Below, in pieces: positions 1-5,154 of a stretch of 6,104 nt of DNA (positions are counted from its first letter, which is position 1; every line of letters begins with the position of its first letter). The stretch lies in contig JAHECM010000053.1 of assembly GCA_024641725.1 (NCBI GenBank), positions 1-6,104 of the forward strand. Direction: 5' to 3'. This stretch comes from Limnohabitans sp. Its GTDB lineage: Bacteria; Pseudomonadota; Gammaproteobacteria; Burkholderiales; Burkholderiaceae_C. The notes under the pieces are model-generated. The model did not search any database and was not told the origin of the DNA. It saw nothing but the letters and a program-made list of their open reading frames with translations. The translations under genes were made by a program, and so were the position numbers.

Positions 1-759
1 CGGGGCGGTCGAGCCGCCGCGTTCGTGCTCCAGCAAAAATTTGGCAATGGCCCAGCCTTGGTTTTCTTCACCAATCAAGGCGTCGGCAGGCACCCGGGCT
101 TCGTCAAAAAAGACCTGGTTGAACTCGTGGTCGCCCGAGATGCTGATGATCGGCCGCACCTGGATGCCCGGGTTGTTCAACTCGAACATCAAAAAACTGA
201 TGCCCTGCTGCGGCTTGCCGCTGTTGTCGGTGCGCACCAGACAAAACATGTGGCTGGCCCACTGGGCGTGGGTGGTCCAGATTTTGGAGCCGCTGATGAC
301 CCACTCCTGGCCCTCACGGCGGGCGCGGCACTGCAAAGACGCCAGGTCAGAGCCAGAACCGGGCTCGCTGTAGCCTTGGCACCAGTAGCTTTTGCCCTGC
401 CGGATGTCGGGCAACCAGCGCTCTTTTTGGGCGGGGGTGCCAAACGCGATCAGCACGGGCGCGGCCATGACCAAGCCCAAGGGGGACAGGCGCGGCGCGT
501 TGGCGGCCGCCATTTCGCTGGCAAAAATGTCGTGCTGGCGCGGTGTCCAAGCGCAACCGCCCCACTCTACCGGCCAATGCGGCGCGGCCCAGCCGCGTTT
601 GTCCAATATTTTTTGCCAAGGCAAGCTGGCCTCAGGGTCCGAAAAAATGCCTGCGGTGCGGCTGCCGCCCAGGCGGATTTCGTCCGTCATCTCGGCGGCC
701 ACAAAGGCACGCACTTCGTCACGGAAAGCCAATTCTTCGGGGGTGAGCAGGTGGGTCAT
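1..759 (-). CDS. Acyl-CoA dehydrogenase, PimC-like (3' end outside window)
   Basis: A flavin enzyme that makes the alpha,beta double bond in an acyl-CoA and passes electrons to ETF in the cytoplasm. The 253 visible residues start at ATG 759 (MTHLLTPEELAFRDEVRAFV) and stay open to the window edge; family members have about 380-410 residues, so the C-terminal helical domain with the catalytic base is missing. Seen: N-terminal helical domain (about 1-125), then the FAD-contact stretch CQGYSEPGSGSDLASL (127-142), SGSKIWTT (156-163), and GEENQGWAIAKFLLEHERGG (230-249), which opens the C-terminal domain. The motifs WTPRQHDIF and CQGYSEPGSGSDL recall the large subunit of pimeloyl-CoA dehydrogenase (PimC) and related enzymes; this is from memory of the family, and the chain length of the substrate cannot be read. 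No partner small-subunit gene is visible. The ribosome site is weak (TTGGAC about 6 nt before ATG). A TTGACT element lies at 810-805, but I find no convincing -10 at the right distance. Confidence 0.93.
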   Translation of the reverse strand, partial: MTHLLTPEELAFRDEVRAFVAAEMTDEIRLGGSRTAGIFSDPEASLPWQKILDKRGWAAPHWPVEWGGCAWTPRQHDIFASEMAAANAPRLSPLGLVMAAPVLIAFGTPAQKERWLPDIRQGKSYWCQGYSEPGSGSDLASLQCRARREGQEWVISGSKIWTTHAQWASHMFCLVRTDNSGKPQQGISFLMFELNNPGIQVRPIISISGDHEFNQVFFDEARVPADALIGEENQGWAIAKFLLEHERGGSTAP

Positions 760-837
760 GGCGGCGTCCAATTCTCAAATTCAAAAGAGAAATTAAAAGG
801 GGAAAGTCAAAGAGAGGGCCGGGGCCCCAAAGCCACC
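760..837 (-). other. Gap between nitroreductase and acyl-CoA dehydrogenase genes
   Basis: Seventy-eight bases separate two genes on the same strand. The part next to the nitroreductase stop is very GC-rich. The rest, read on the minus strand, is pyrimidine-rich and AT-rich (TTTCCCCTTTTAATTTCTC). This contrast fits the end of one transcription unit followed by a promoter or leader for the dehydrogenase gene, but no complete promoter could be assembled. Confidence 0.35.
815..828 (-). terminator. Weak hairpin after the nitroreductase gene
   Basis: On the minus strand GGGGC-CCCG-GCCCT can form a 5-pair stem (the last pair is G-U) with a 4-base loop, 10 nt after the nitroreductase stop. It is followed by a pyrimidine-rich stretch that starts CTCTTTGACTTT. 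The stem is short and the T tract is broken, so it is at best a weak intrinsic terminator, and readthrough into the acyl-CoA dehydrogenase gene is likely. Confidence 0.28.
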
Positions 838-1509
838 TCAGAAACCCACGTAGCGCACAAAATGGGCGGGCTCTTCGCGCACCGACTTGACGCTGTTGGC
901 CACAAAGTCTTCGTCGGGGTAGCCCATGGCAATGCAGATCATGATGTTCTGGTCGTCTGGGATGCCTGCATGCTCGCGCACCACGGCGGACTGCATGATC
1001 CCCTGCCCATTGATCACGCTGCCCAGGCCGCGCTCCCAAGCGGCCAGCACCAGGGCGTGCGAAAAAGCCCCCAAGTCAAACTGGCTGATGGCGGCAGGTT
1101 CGAGGTATTTGTCGTAGGTCAGCACCAGCGAGACGGGAGCGTCGAACTGCCTGAACCCGCGCATGACCCAGTCGGTGCGCCGGGCCTTGTCGTCCCGGGC
1201 GATGCCCATGGCGTCAAACAGCTGCACGGCAATGTCCACCTGGCGCTGGCGGTGGATGCCTTCGTAGGCCTCTTTCATCGCAAAGTCGCGCTTGGGCGGC
1301 ACGCCGTTGACCATGTTCTCGCTGTTGCCCCGGCGGATGCGGTCCAGCGGCTCGCCCGTGACCACATGCACATGCCAAGGCTGGGTGTTCATGGACGAGG
1401 GCGACCACTTGGCCACTTCGATGATGTCTTCGATCACCGCCCGAGGCACCGGCTTTTGCTGGTAGCCCCGGATGCTTTTGCGGTGCTTGATCAGTTCTGA
1501 AAATTCCAT
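838..1509 (-). CDS. FMN-dependent nitroreductase family protein
   Basis: A 223-residue protein of the nitroreductase fold, a homodimeric FMN flavoprotein that uses NAD(P)H to reduce nitroaromatics, quinones or similar acceptors in the cytoplasm. Seen: the N-terminal FMN phosphate-binding motif HRKSIRGY (9-16; R10, S12, R14), then WSPSSMNTQPWHVHVV (35-50), where the NTQPW segment contacts the flavin. A glycine-rich stretch WERGLGSVINGQG follows at about 160-172 and MGYPDEDF near the C-terminus. Length is normal for the family. The start at 1509 is chosen because AGGAG lies 8 nt upstream and the motif begins a few residues in; the longer reading frame from 1611 adds 34 residues of low-complexity character with no ribosome site. 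The features recall the PnbA/NfnB-like branch (nitrobenzoate reductase type), but substrate is unknown and the natural one may be a quinone or unsaturated compound. It lies between a PcaC-like gene and an acyl-CoA dehydrogenase gene on the same strand, which would suit an aromatic or acyl-CoA degradation context. Confidence 0.93.
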   Translation of the reverse strand: MEFSELIKHRKSIRGYQQKPVPRAVIEDIIEVAKWSPSSMNTQPWHVHVVTGEPLDRIRRGNSENMVNGVPPKRDFAMKEAYEGIHRQRQVDIAVQLFDAMGIARDDKARRTDWVMRGFRQFDAPVSLVLTYDKYLEPAAISQFDLGAFSHALVLAAWERGLGSVINGQGIMQSAVVREHAGIPDDQNIMICIAMGYPDEDFVANSVKSVREEPAHFVRYVGF

Positions 1510-1517
1510 AGCGCGTT

Positions 1518-1522
1518 CTCCT
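1518..1522 (-). promoter_or_regulatory. Ribosome binding site that fixes the nitroreductase start
   Basis: AGGAG on the minus strand sits 8 nt before ATG 1509. It decides between this start and the longer frame opening at 1611. Confidence 0.8.
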
Positions 1523-1597
1523 GCGGCGAGGATGGGCGAAATGGCGCTCAGCGTCAATGCGCGGCTGTTGCCTGCGTTACTGTTCAGGCCCCGGGCA

Positions 1598-1629
1598 TGA
1601 GGCCCCCGCACGGGCGTCAGGCGGCCTCA
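1598..1629 (-). terminator. Inverted repeat over the stop codon of the PcaC-like gene
   Basis: TGAGGCC (1598-1604) and GGCCTCA (1623-1629) form a perfect 7 bp inverted repeat with an 18 nt loop. Inside it, CCC (1605-1607) can pair with GGG (1612-1614) around GCAC. The right arm includes the TGA stop of the PcaC-like gene. No T tract follows on the minus strand, so it is not a classic intrinsic terminator. It could stabilise the 3' end, dampen readthrough into the nitroreductase gene, or be incidental in GC-rich DNA. Confidence 0.35.
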
Positions 1630-2025
1630 GTCCAAAGACTCGACCACTTCGGTCACGCTGCGAAAGGCGTCAATCGCGGTCGGGAAACCGCAATACACGG
1701 TGGCGTGCAACATGATTTCGCGCAGTTCCTCGGGCGTGGCACCGTTGTTGAGCGCGCCACGCACATGGGCTTTGAGCTCGTGTTGCTTGCCTTGGGCGGT
1801 CAGCATGGCCACGGTGATGAGGCTGCGGGTTTTGAGGTCCAGCCCCGGGCGTTGCCACACATTGCCCCAGGCGTTGCGGGTGATGAACTCTTGCATGGGC
1901 AAGGTGTAGTCGGTGGCATTGCTCAAGGCACGGTCCACATAGGCAGGGCCCATGACCTGGTTGCGGGTGACCAAGCCGGCCTGGGTGGCGGCGTCTTGGG
2001 ACAAATCTTGCGGTGTTTTGGACAT
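1627..2025 (-). CDS. pcaC: Carboxymuconolactone decarboxylase family protein, PcaC-like
   Basis: A 132-residue all-helical CMD-domain protein. PcaC removes CO2 from gamma-carboxymuconolactone in the protocatechuate branch of the beta-ketoadipate pathway. Seen: RNQVMGPAYVDRAL (21-34), FITRNAWGNVWQRPGL (47-62), TRSLITVAMLTAQGKQHELKAHVRGALNNGATPEELREIMLHATVYCGFPTAIDAF (66-121), with H87 and H107 at positions that carry conserved histidines as I recall the family. Length and motif order match PcaC from end to end, and there is no AhpD-type CxxC. The start at ATG 2025 has a strong ribosome site. No other pca gene is visible, so the true substrate could be a different lactone or beta-keto acid; many orphan CMD proteins are misnamed. 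It diverges from another CMD-fold gene at 2151 and is followed on the same strand by the nitroreductase gene after 117 bp. Confidence 0.85.
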   Translation of the reverse strand: MSKTPQDLSQDAATQAGLVTRNQVMGPAYVDRALSNATDYTLPMQEFITRNAWGNVWQRPGLDLKTRSLITVAMLTAQGKQHELKAHVRGALNNGATPEELREIMLHATVYCGFPTAIDAFRSVTEVVESLD

Positions 2026-2150
2026 GACAGGCTCCTGAAAAGACCATCAGCATAATGCGCTGGTGGGCCCGTGCCTGAATGCACTGGCCTTTTTCAACAC
2101 ACATGCCCGCATGCCCCTCCCTGCGCGGGCGCCCGCACCGAAAGCCCCTG
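2026..2150. other. Divergent control region between two CMD-fold genes
   Basis: These 125 bases must carry the promoters of both flanking genes. I cannot place a -35/-10 pair with confidence on either strand; a TTATGCT segment on the minus strand near 2050-2056 is the best -10-like string. The half nearer the plus-strand gene is GC-rich and holds GCCCGC (2105-2110), GCGGGC (2125-2130) and GCCCGC again (2131-2136). Two alternative stems with the middle copy are possible, although the second pair is adjacent and cannot close as a hairpin without opening bases. Confidence 0.4.
2032..2036 (-). promoter_or_regulatory. Ribosome binding site of the PcaC-like gene
   Basis: AGGAG on the minus strand, 6 nt before ATG 2025, gives clear support for that start. 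Confidence 0.8.
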
Positions 2151-2744
2151 ATGAGCACCCGTTACCCCGCCCCCGAGATCAAAGACTTGCCCGAAGACAT
2201 CCGCGCCAAAGTGCTGGAGGTGCAAGAAAAAGCCGGTTTTGTGCCCAATGTGTTTTTGGCCTTTGCCCGCCGCCCTGCCGAGTGGCGTGCGTTTTTTGCG
2301 TACCACGACGCCTTGATGGTGCCCGAGTCGGTGGGGCGCGAAAGCGGCCTGAGCAAGGGCGATCGCGAAATGATCGTCACCACCACCAGCGCCGCCAACC
2401 ACTGCCTTTACTGCGTGGTGGCCCACGGTGCCATTTTGCGCATTTACGAGAAAAAACCTTTGGTGGCCGACCAAGTCGCCATCAACCACCGCAAGGCCGA
2501 CATCAGCCCCCGTCAGCGCGCCATGCTGGACTTTGCGATGAAGGTCTGCCAACAGTCTGCCGAGATCGAAGAAGCCGACTTTGCCGCCCTGCACGACCAC
2601 GGCTTTGACGACGAAGACATCTGGGACATTGCGGCCATCACCGCTTTCTTTGGCCTGTCCAACCGCATGGCCAGCTTCAGCGGCATGATGCCCAACCCCG
2701 AGTTCTATGCGATGGGCCGGGTGCCCAAACCCAAGGCCGCTTGA
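2151..2744 (+). CDS. AhpD-like peroxidase-related protein (CMD domain)
   Basis: A 197-residue protein of the group often annotated as uncharacterised peroxidase-related enzyme. AhpD proteins are thiol alkylhydroperoxidases that use a CxxC pair, either as peroxidases or to recycle AhpC. Seen: N-terminal PEIKDLPEDIRAKVLEVQEKAGFVPNVF (8-35), then SKGDREMIVTTTSAANHCLYCVVAHGA (68-94). This holds the exact AhpD spacing E73-x11-C85-x2-C88-x3-H92, so the redox and proton-relay residues are all present. The C-terminal half has helices typical of the family (ISPRQRAMLDFAMKVC at 118-133, DIWDIAAITAFFGLSNRMAS at 156-175). ATG 2151 is chosen because the family sequence begins right there; ATG 2079 would add 24 residues without a ribosome site. 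The site before 2151 is also weak (GAAAG about 7 nt away). No ahpC is visible. It ends 38 bp from the converging TetR gene. Physiological substrate unknown. Confidence 0.9.
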   Translation: MSTRYPAPEIKDLPEDIRAKVLEVQEKAGFVPNVFLAFARRPAEWRAFFAYHDALMVPESVGRESGLSKGDREMIVTTTSAANHCLYCVVAHGAILRIYEKKPLVADQVAINHRKADISPRQRAMLDFAMKVCQQSAEIEEADFAALHDHGFDDEDIWDIAAITAFFGLSNRMASFSGMMPNPEFYAMGRVPKPKAA

Positions 2745-2746
2745 AA

Positions 2747-2778
2747 CCCTGGATCGCTGCAATGCGGCAATCCAAGGG
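2747..2778. terminator. Bidirectional hairpin between convergent genes
   Basis: CCCTGGATCGCTGC pairs with GCGGCAATCCAAGGG around a 3-base AAT loop. The stem has one bulged A, one mismatch and one wobble pair. It fills the gap between the stops of the AhpD-like gene (2744) and the TetR gene (2783), which is where a shared terminator belongs. On the minus strand it is followed by only TTT, and on the plus strand there is no T tract, so termination efficiency is uncertain. Confidence 0.55.
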
Positions 2779-2782
2779 CCCC

Positions 2783-3478
2783 TCACTGCGTGCTGGTGTC
2801 CGCCACTGACCGCGAAGCGCCAGGACGCACCAACAAAGCCACCGCCACCTGCACCAAAGCGTCTTCCAGCGCCACACTGCCTAACAGGGGGGACTTTTCT
2901 AGGCTGGCGCTTCGCAAGGTGCCGATCACCGAGCGGGTCAGCACAAACAACTGCGCCGCCGTGGGCGAAGGCAATTGTGGGTGGGCAATGCGCTCAAAAA
3001 ATATGGCCAATCGGTCAGCCACTTGTCGCACCACGCTGGCGGTTTCATCGGGCTGTTCTACGGACCAGCCCAGCCGGATCAGGCTTTGTGAGAAGCCTTT
3101 GCCCGTGGCAAAGCCCTGCACGATGATGCGCAGCACTTGGCGCAGCACATCTTGCACGTTGGCGCTGGCCACGTCGGCGCGGGCCTCCAGCGCGCAAAGA
3201 CAGTCCTCCAGCGCGTCCAGCACCATGCCCTGCCCGCGCACCGCCATGGCGCGCAGCAGCACCTCTTTGCTTGGAAAGTACTGGTAAAGCGTGCCAATCG
3301 AAAAACCCGCCGTGGCCGCCACCTTGTTGGTGGTCAAAGCGGCTTCGCCCTCCCTGTCCAAAATCTGAGCAGCGGCTTTGAAAAGGGTTTGAATCGTTTG
3401 CTGCGCCCTCGCCTGCAAGGGCTGGCGACGCTGATCTGGCGTGGCTTTGGCGGCATGGGGTCTTTGAGTTGAAGGCAT
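2783..3478 (-). CDS. TetR/AcrR-family transcriptional regulator
   Basis: A 231-residue one-component regulator that binds DNA as a dimer and usually represses until a ligand binds its C-terminal domain. Seen: a basic N-terminal tail (1-24), helix 1 at QQTIQTLFKAAAQILDREG (26-44), and the helix-turn-helix TTNKVAATAGFSIGTLYQYFPSKEVLL (49-75) with the classic GTLYQYFPSKE recognition-helix ending. The ligand domain (about 80-220) is helical and gives no substrate clue. Start ATG 3478 is preferred because the family usually has a short tail before helix 1; the frame stays open to 3646 but that part overlaps the divergent gene. No Shine-Dalgarno is visible before 3478, so translation may start on a short leader. 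It diverges from the ferritin-like hydrolase gene across 97 bp. That arrangement suggests it controls the hydrolase gene and itself through the inverted repeat in the gap. A fatty-acid or acyl-CoA ligand is a guess from the neighbourhood. Confidence 0.93.
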   Translation of the reverse strand: MPSTQRPHAAKATPDQRRQPLQARAQQTIQTLFKAAAQILDREGEAALTTNKVAATAGFSIGTLYQYFPSKEVLLRAMAVRGQGMVLDALEDCLCALEARADVASANVQDVLRQVLRIIVQGFATGKGFSQSLIRLGWSVEQPDETASVVRQVADRLAIFFERIAHPQLPSPTAAQLFVLTRSVIGTLRSASLEKSPLLGSVALEDALVQVAVALLVRPGASRSVADTSTQ

Positions 3479-3494
3479 GGCCAGTATGTTTTTA

Positions 3495-3501
3495 AATGTG
3501 A
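3495..3501. promoter_or_regulatory. Extra copy of the operator half-site
   Basis: AATGTGA here is identical to the left arm of the inverted repeat at 3530-3550 and in the same orientation, 35 bp away. There is no good inverted partner beside it. It lies 17 bp from the TetR start codon, well placed for autorepression if the regulator can bind a single or degenerate site. Confidence 0.4.
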
Positions 3502-3513
3502 GCAGCTTGCGAG

Positions 3514-3541
3514 TTGTGCAGGCCGTTTTAATGTGAATAAT
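3514..3541 (+). promoter_or_regulatory. Possible sigma-70 promoter of the hydrolase gene
   Basis: TTGTGC (3514-3519) and AATAAT (3536-3541) are separated by 16 bp. The -10 matches TATAAT at five of six bases, the -35 matches TTGACA at three of six. The -10 lies inside the inverted repeat at 3530-3550, so bound repressor would block polymerase. The start codon would follow the predicted transcript start by roughly 25-30 nt. Confidence 0.4.
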
Positions 3542-3550
3542 CCTCACATT
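3530..3550. promoter_or_regulatory. Putative TetR operator, perfect inverted repeat
   Basis: AATGTGA, a 7-base spacer (ATAATCC) and TCACATT form a perfect 7+7 inverted repeat in the 97 bp between the divergent TetR and hydrolase genes. Operators of about this size and position are typical for TetR-family regulators that sit next to their target. The repeat overlaps the best -10 for the hydrolase gene, which fits repression. The TGTGA/TCACA cores resemble a CRP site, but the spacing is 7 rather than the usual 6. Confidence 0.65.
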
Positions 3551-3575
3551 CTGTTCTTTTTTGAAAATCCAAGCC

Positions 3576-4478
3576 ATGACCGAGCACACACCCGCGCCCA
3601 GCCCCACCGATTTGACGGTGCGCAAACTGGCCATTGACTTGTCCAAAGGCTTCTCGCGCCATTGGAACGGCGGGGATGCGTTTTTGACGGCTTATGCCAA
3701 CGCGCTGTCCATGAGTTTTCCGGTGGGCGAGCAGTTTTTCATCGACTCGGTGCGCAATGGGGGCAAGCAATTGCCCGACACTCCAGAAAACGCCGAGCTC
3801 AAAGCCACCGTGAAAGGCTTCATTGGCCAAGAAGCCACGCACCGGCATTTGCATGCTTTGTACAACGCGCACCTTGAAACACAAGGCTTGGTCAACCACT
3901 GGGGGCCGCGCGCCTTGAAGCGCCAAGAAATGGGCCGTCGCGAACTCTTCGACAAAAGCGACAAGGGCTATTTGCACGAGCTGGCGATCACCGCCGCGTT
4001 TGAACATTTCACCGCGATTTTTGGCGACCAAGTGCTGGAGTCTGAAGGCCAATCAGGGGACTGGTTTGCCCACGCCGAGGAGCCGCTGCGCACCCTGTGG
4101 CGCTGGCACGCTGCCGAAGAGTCAGAACACAAATGCGTGGCGTTTGACCTGTACACCCGCCTGGGCGGCAACCACGCTTGGCGCATGCGCTGGTTTGGGT
4201 ACGTCTGCATCCAGTTCTCGACCGATGTGCTGCGCCAAACCGTCAACAACCTCTGGCACGACCGCACGCTGCACAAGCCCTCCACCTGGTGGTCAGCAGC
4301 CAAATTTTTGTTTGGGCGTCATGGCATCGTTTGGCGCAGCGCCCGCCCTGTCTGGGCCTACACGCGCCGGGACTTTCACCCCATGCAAGTGGGCAGCGCC
4401 ACACAGGCCGCCCAGTGGCTGCGCGACCATGCTCACCAGTGGACCGCTGTGGGTGCAGCGGGGGCGGCCAAGGCTTGA
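3576..4478 (+). CDS. Predicted metal-dependent hydrolase, ferritin-like (PF10118/COG3687 type)
   Basis: A 300-residue protein matching, as I recall it, the family named predicted metal-dependent hydrolase (PF10118, COG3687). Its reaction is not established; the four-helix pattern of metal ligands looks like a ferritin-type di-iron enzyme, so an oxidase or oxygenase is as likely as a hydrolase. Seen: SFPVGEQFFIDSVR (47-60, E52), GFIGQEATHRHLHALYN (81-97, E86, H89, H93), ITAAFEHFTAIFGD (138-151, E143, H144), and RWHAAEESEHKCVAFDLY (176-193, H178, E182, H185). The repeated E-x2-H and E-H elements are the likely ligands. The C-terminal part is rich in Trp and Arg and may hold amphipathic helices. 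ATG 3576 is chosen; TTG 3561 would add five residues with no better ribosome site, and no clear Shine-Dalgarno precedes either. It diverges from the TetR gene, whose product probably represses it, and converges on the thioesterase gene. Confidence 0.88.
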   Translation: MTEHTPAPSPTDLTVRKLAIDLSKGFSRHWNGGDAFLTAYANALSMSFPVGEQFFIDSVRNGGKQLPDTPENAELKATVKGFIGQEATHRHLHALYNAHLETQGLVNHWGPRALKRQEMGRRELFDKSDKGYLHELAITAAFEHFTAIFGDQVLESEGQSGDWFAHAEEPLRTLWRWHAAEESEHKCVAFDLYTRLGGNHAWRMRWFGYVCIQFSTDVLRQTVNNLWHDRTLHKPSTWWSAAKFLFGRHGIVWRSARPVWAYTRRDFHPMQVGSATQAAQWLRDHAHQWTAVGAAGAAKA

Positions 4479-4495
4479 AGCGACGCGGCTCAAAG
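4472..4495. terminator. Possible hairpin between convergent hydrolase and thioesterase genes
   Basis: GGCTTGA (4472-4478, including the hydrolase stop) can pair with TCAAAGCC (4488-4495) with one bulged A and a 9 nt loop. It is followed by a C-rich stretch and no T tract. It lies in the 44 bp gap between two converging stop codons, but the stem is weak and this may be chance. Confidence 0.25.
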
Positions 4496-4522
4496 CCCCC
4501 CGCTCAAACCGCCCCCGTCAGG

Positions 4523-4945
4523 TCAAGGCGTGACCATCTCACGCACCCAGTCGGGCAGCGCAACCGCTTTTTGCAACGGAAAGTCGACCCAAATGGTGGT
4601 GGCCCCGCCTGCGGCGTCGATGCGGCCCGGCTGGTCTGCGCGCTCCAAGGTGCACCAGCTCTCAAAGGTTGTGCGCCCCGGATCGCTCACGTACATCTTG
4701 GCCAAGATGTCGCCCGGGTACTCGAACTGTTTGTAAAAGTTGCAAAACGCGTTGACGATGACCGGCCCCTGCCCTTGCGGGTTCACCTGGCAGCCAATCG
4801 ACTCAAACCAGTCGATCCGCACCGTCTCCAAGTAGCGAAAGTAGACGGTGTTGTTGACGTGGCCCATGGCGTCCATGTCGCCCCAGCGGATGGGGATCAC
4901 CAATTCATGCACCTGTTTTTTGTGCGCCGGCAGTTCCAACTTCAT
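4523..4945 (-). CDS. Hotdog-fold acyl-CoA thioesterase (4HBT/YbgC-like)
   Basis: A 140-residue single hotdog domain that would hydrolyse an acyl-CoA or aroyl-CoA to free acid and CoA in the cytoplasm. Seen: IPIRWGDMDAMGHVNNTVYFRYLETVRIDWFESIG (17-51), the hallmark of this branch, with D23 and D25; one of these, most likely D25, is the catalytic Asp of the 4-hydroxybenzoyl-CoA thioesterase type. Further matches are FCNFYKQFEYPGDILAKMYVSDPGRTTFES (67-96) and the last strand TTIWVDFPLQKAV. Length is typical, and the protein usually works as a tetramer. Start ATG 4945 gives a sensible 12-residue lead into the first strand but has no good ribosome site; a 15-codon ORF with a good site ends in the overlapping ATGA, so initiation may depend on coupling. 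It converges on the hydrolase gene and diverges from ETF-QO. Substrate not predictable; beta-oxidation or aromatic acyl-CoA turnover is inferred from neighbours. Confidence 0.9.
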   Translation of the reverse strand: MKLELPAHKKQVHELVIPIRWGDMDAMGHVNNTVYFRYLETVRIDWFESIGCQVNPQGQGPVIVNAFCNFYKQFEYPGDILAKMYVSDPGRTTFESWCTLERADQPGRIDAAGGATTIWVDFPLQKAVALPDWVREMVTP

Positions 4946-4989
4946 GGCCGGACCCCGGGTTTGCGCGCCGTTTTGAATGCATACGCCAT
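4942..4989 (-). CDS. Possible 15-codon leader ORF coupled to the thioesterase
   Basis: ATG 4989 opens a short frame, MAYAFKTARKPGVRP, whose TGA shares bases with the thioesterase start (ATGA at 4945-4942). A GAGGA lies 6 nt before ATG 4989, far better than anything before 4945. Read plainly, ribosomes could load here and restart on the thioesterase. The alternative is that the two frames are one gene interrupted by a sequencing or real frameshift, giving an N-terminal extension. The peptide is basic and resembles no leader peptide I know. Confidence 0.4.
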   Translation of the reverse strand: MAYAFKTARKPGVRP

Positions 4990-5038
4990 GTCAAGTCCTC
5001 AGAGAAAAAGGGGTGGGAGTGTGCTGACGCCATTGTGC

Positions 5039-5067
5039 TTGGGAACGGTTTTTGGGCCGCATAAAAT
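5039..5067 (+). promoter_or_regulatory. Predicted sigma-70 promoter of the ETF-QO gene
   Basis: TTGGGA (5039-5044) and TAAAAT (5062-5067) are 17 bp apart, with four and five matches to the consensus hexamers. The transcript would start near 5073-5075 and carry a leader of about 80 nt before ATG 5155. It is the best promoter in the window. Confidence 0.55.
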
Positions 5068-5111
5068 GAGTCACGCGCCAGACAGGCCACGCTTTGCACG
5101 AGCAGGTTTGT

Positions 5112-5128
5112 CCGGCAACACCGGTTTT
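5112..5128 (+). promoter_or_regulatory. Small hairpin with TTTT in the ETF-QO leader
   Basis: CCGG (5112-5115) and CCGG (5121-5124) can pair around CAACA and are followed directly by TTTT. The stem has only four pairs. It could be a pause site in the leader, but a hairpin this small occurs often by chance. Confidence 0.18.
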
Positions 5129-5154
5129 GAAACTTTGACCCAAGAGAGACGTTC

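Noticed and set aside
25..1500. A 491-residue plus-strand open frame antisense to two genes
   Set aside because: It lies opposite the acyl-CoA dehydrogenase and nitroreductase genes and crosses the gap between them. The product is His/Gly/Val/Ala-rich with no recognisable motif, as expected from reading the complement of codons with GC-rich third positions.
1510..1611. N-terminal extension of the nitroreductase from ATG 1611
   Set aside because: The internal ATG 1509 has AGGAG at 8 nt and begins just ahead of the conserved motif; the extension has no ribosome site.
2094..2786. A 230-residue minus-strand open frame opposite the AhpD-like gene
   Set aside because: The AhpD-like frame has exact active-site spacing. 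The opposite frame is Gly/His/Val-rich with no motif.
3532..3548. A CRP/FNR-type site (TGTGA...TCACA)
   Set aside because: The spacer between the pentamers is 7 bases rather than the 6 of a canonical CRP site, and the longer perfect arms sit beside a TetR gene, so a TetR operator explains it better. A CRP-family regulator is not excluded.
3561..3575. TTG start five codons before the hydrolase ATG
   Set aside because: There is no ribosome site that favours TTG, and ATG 3576 gives a normal N-terminus.
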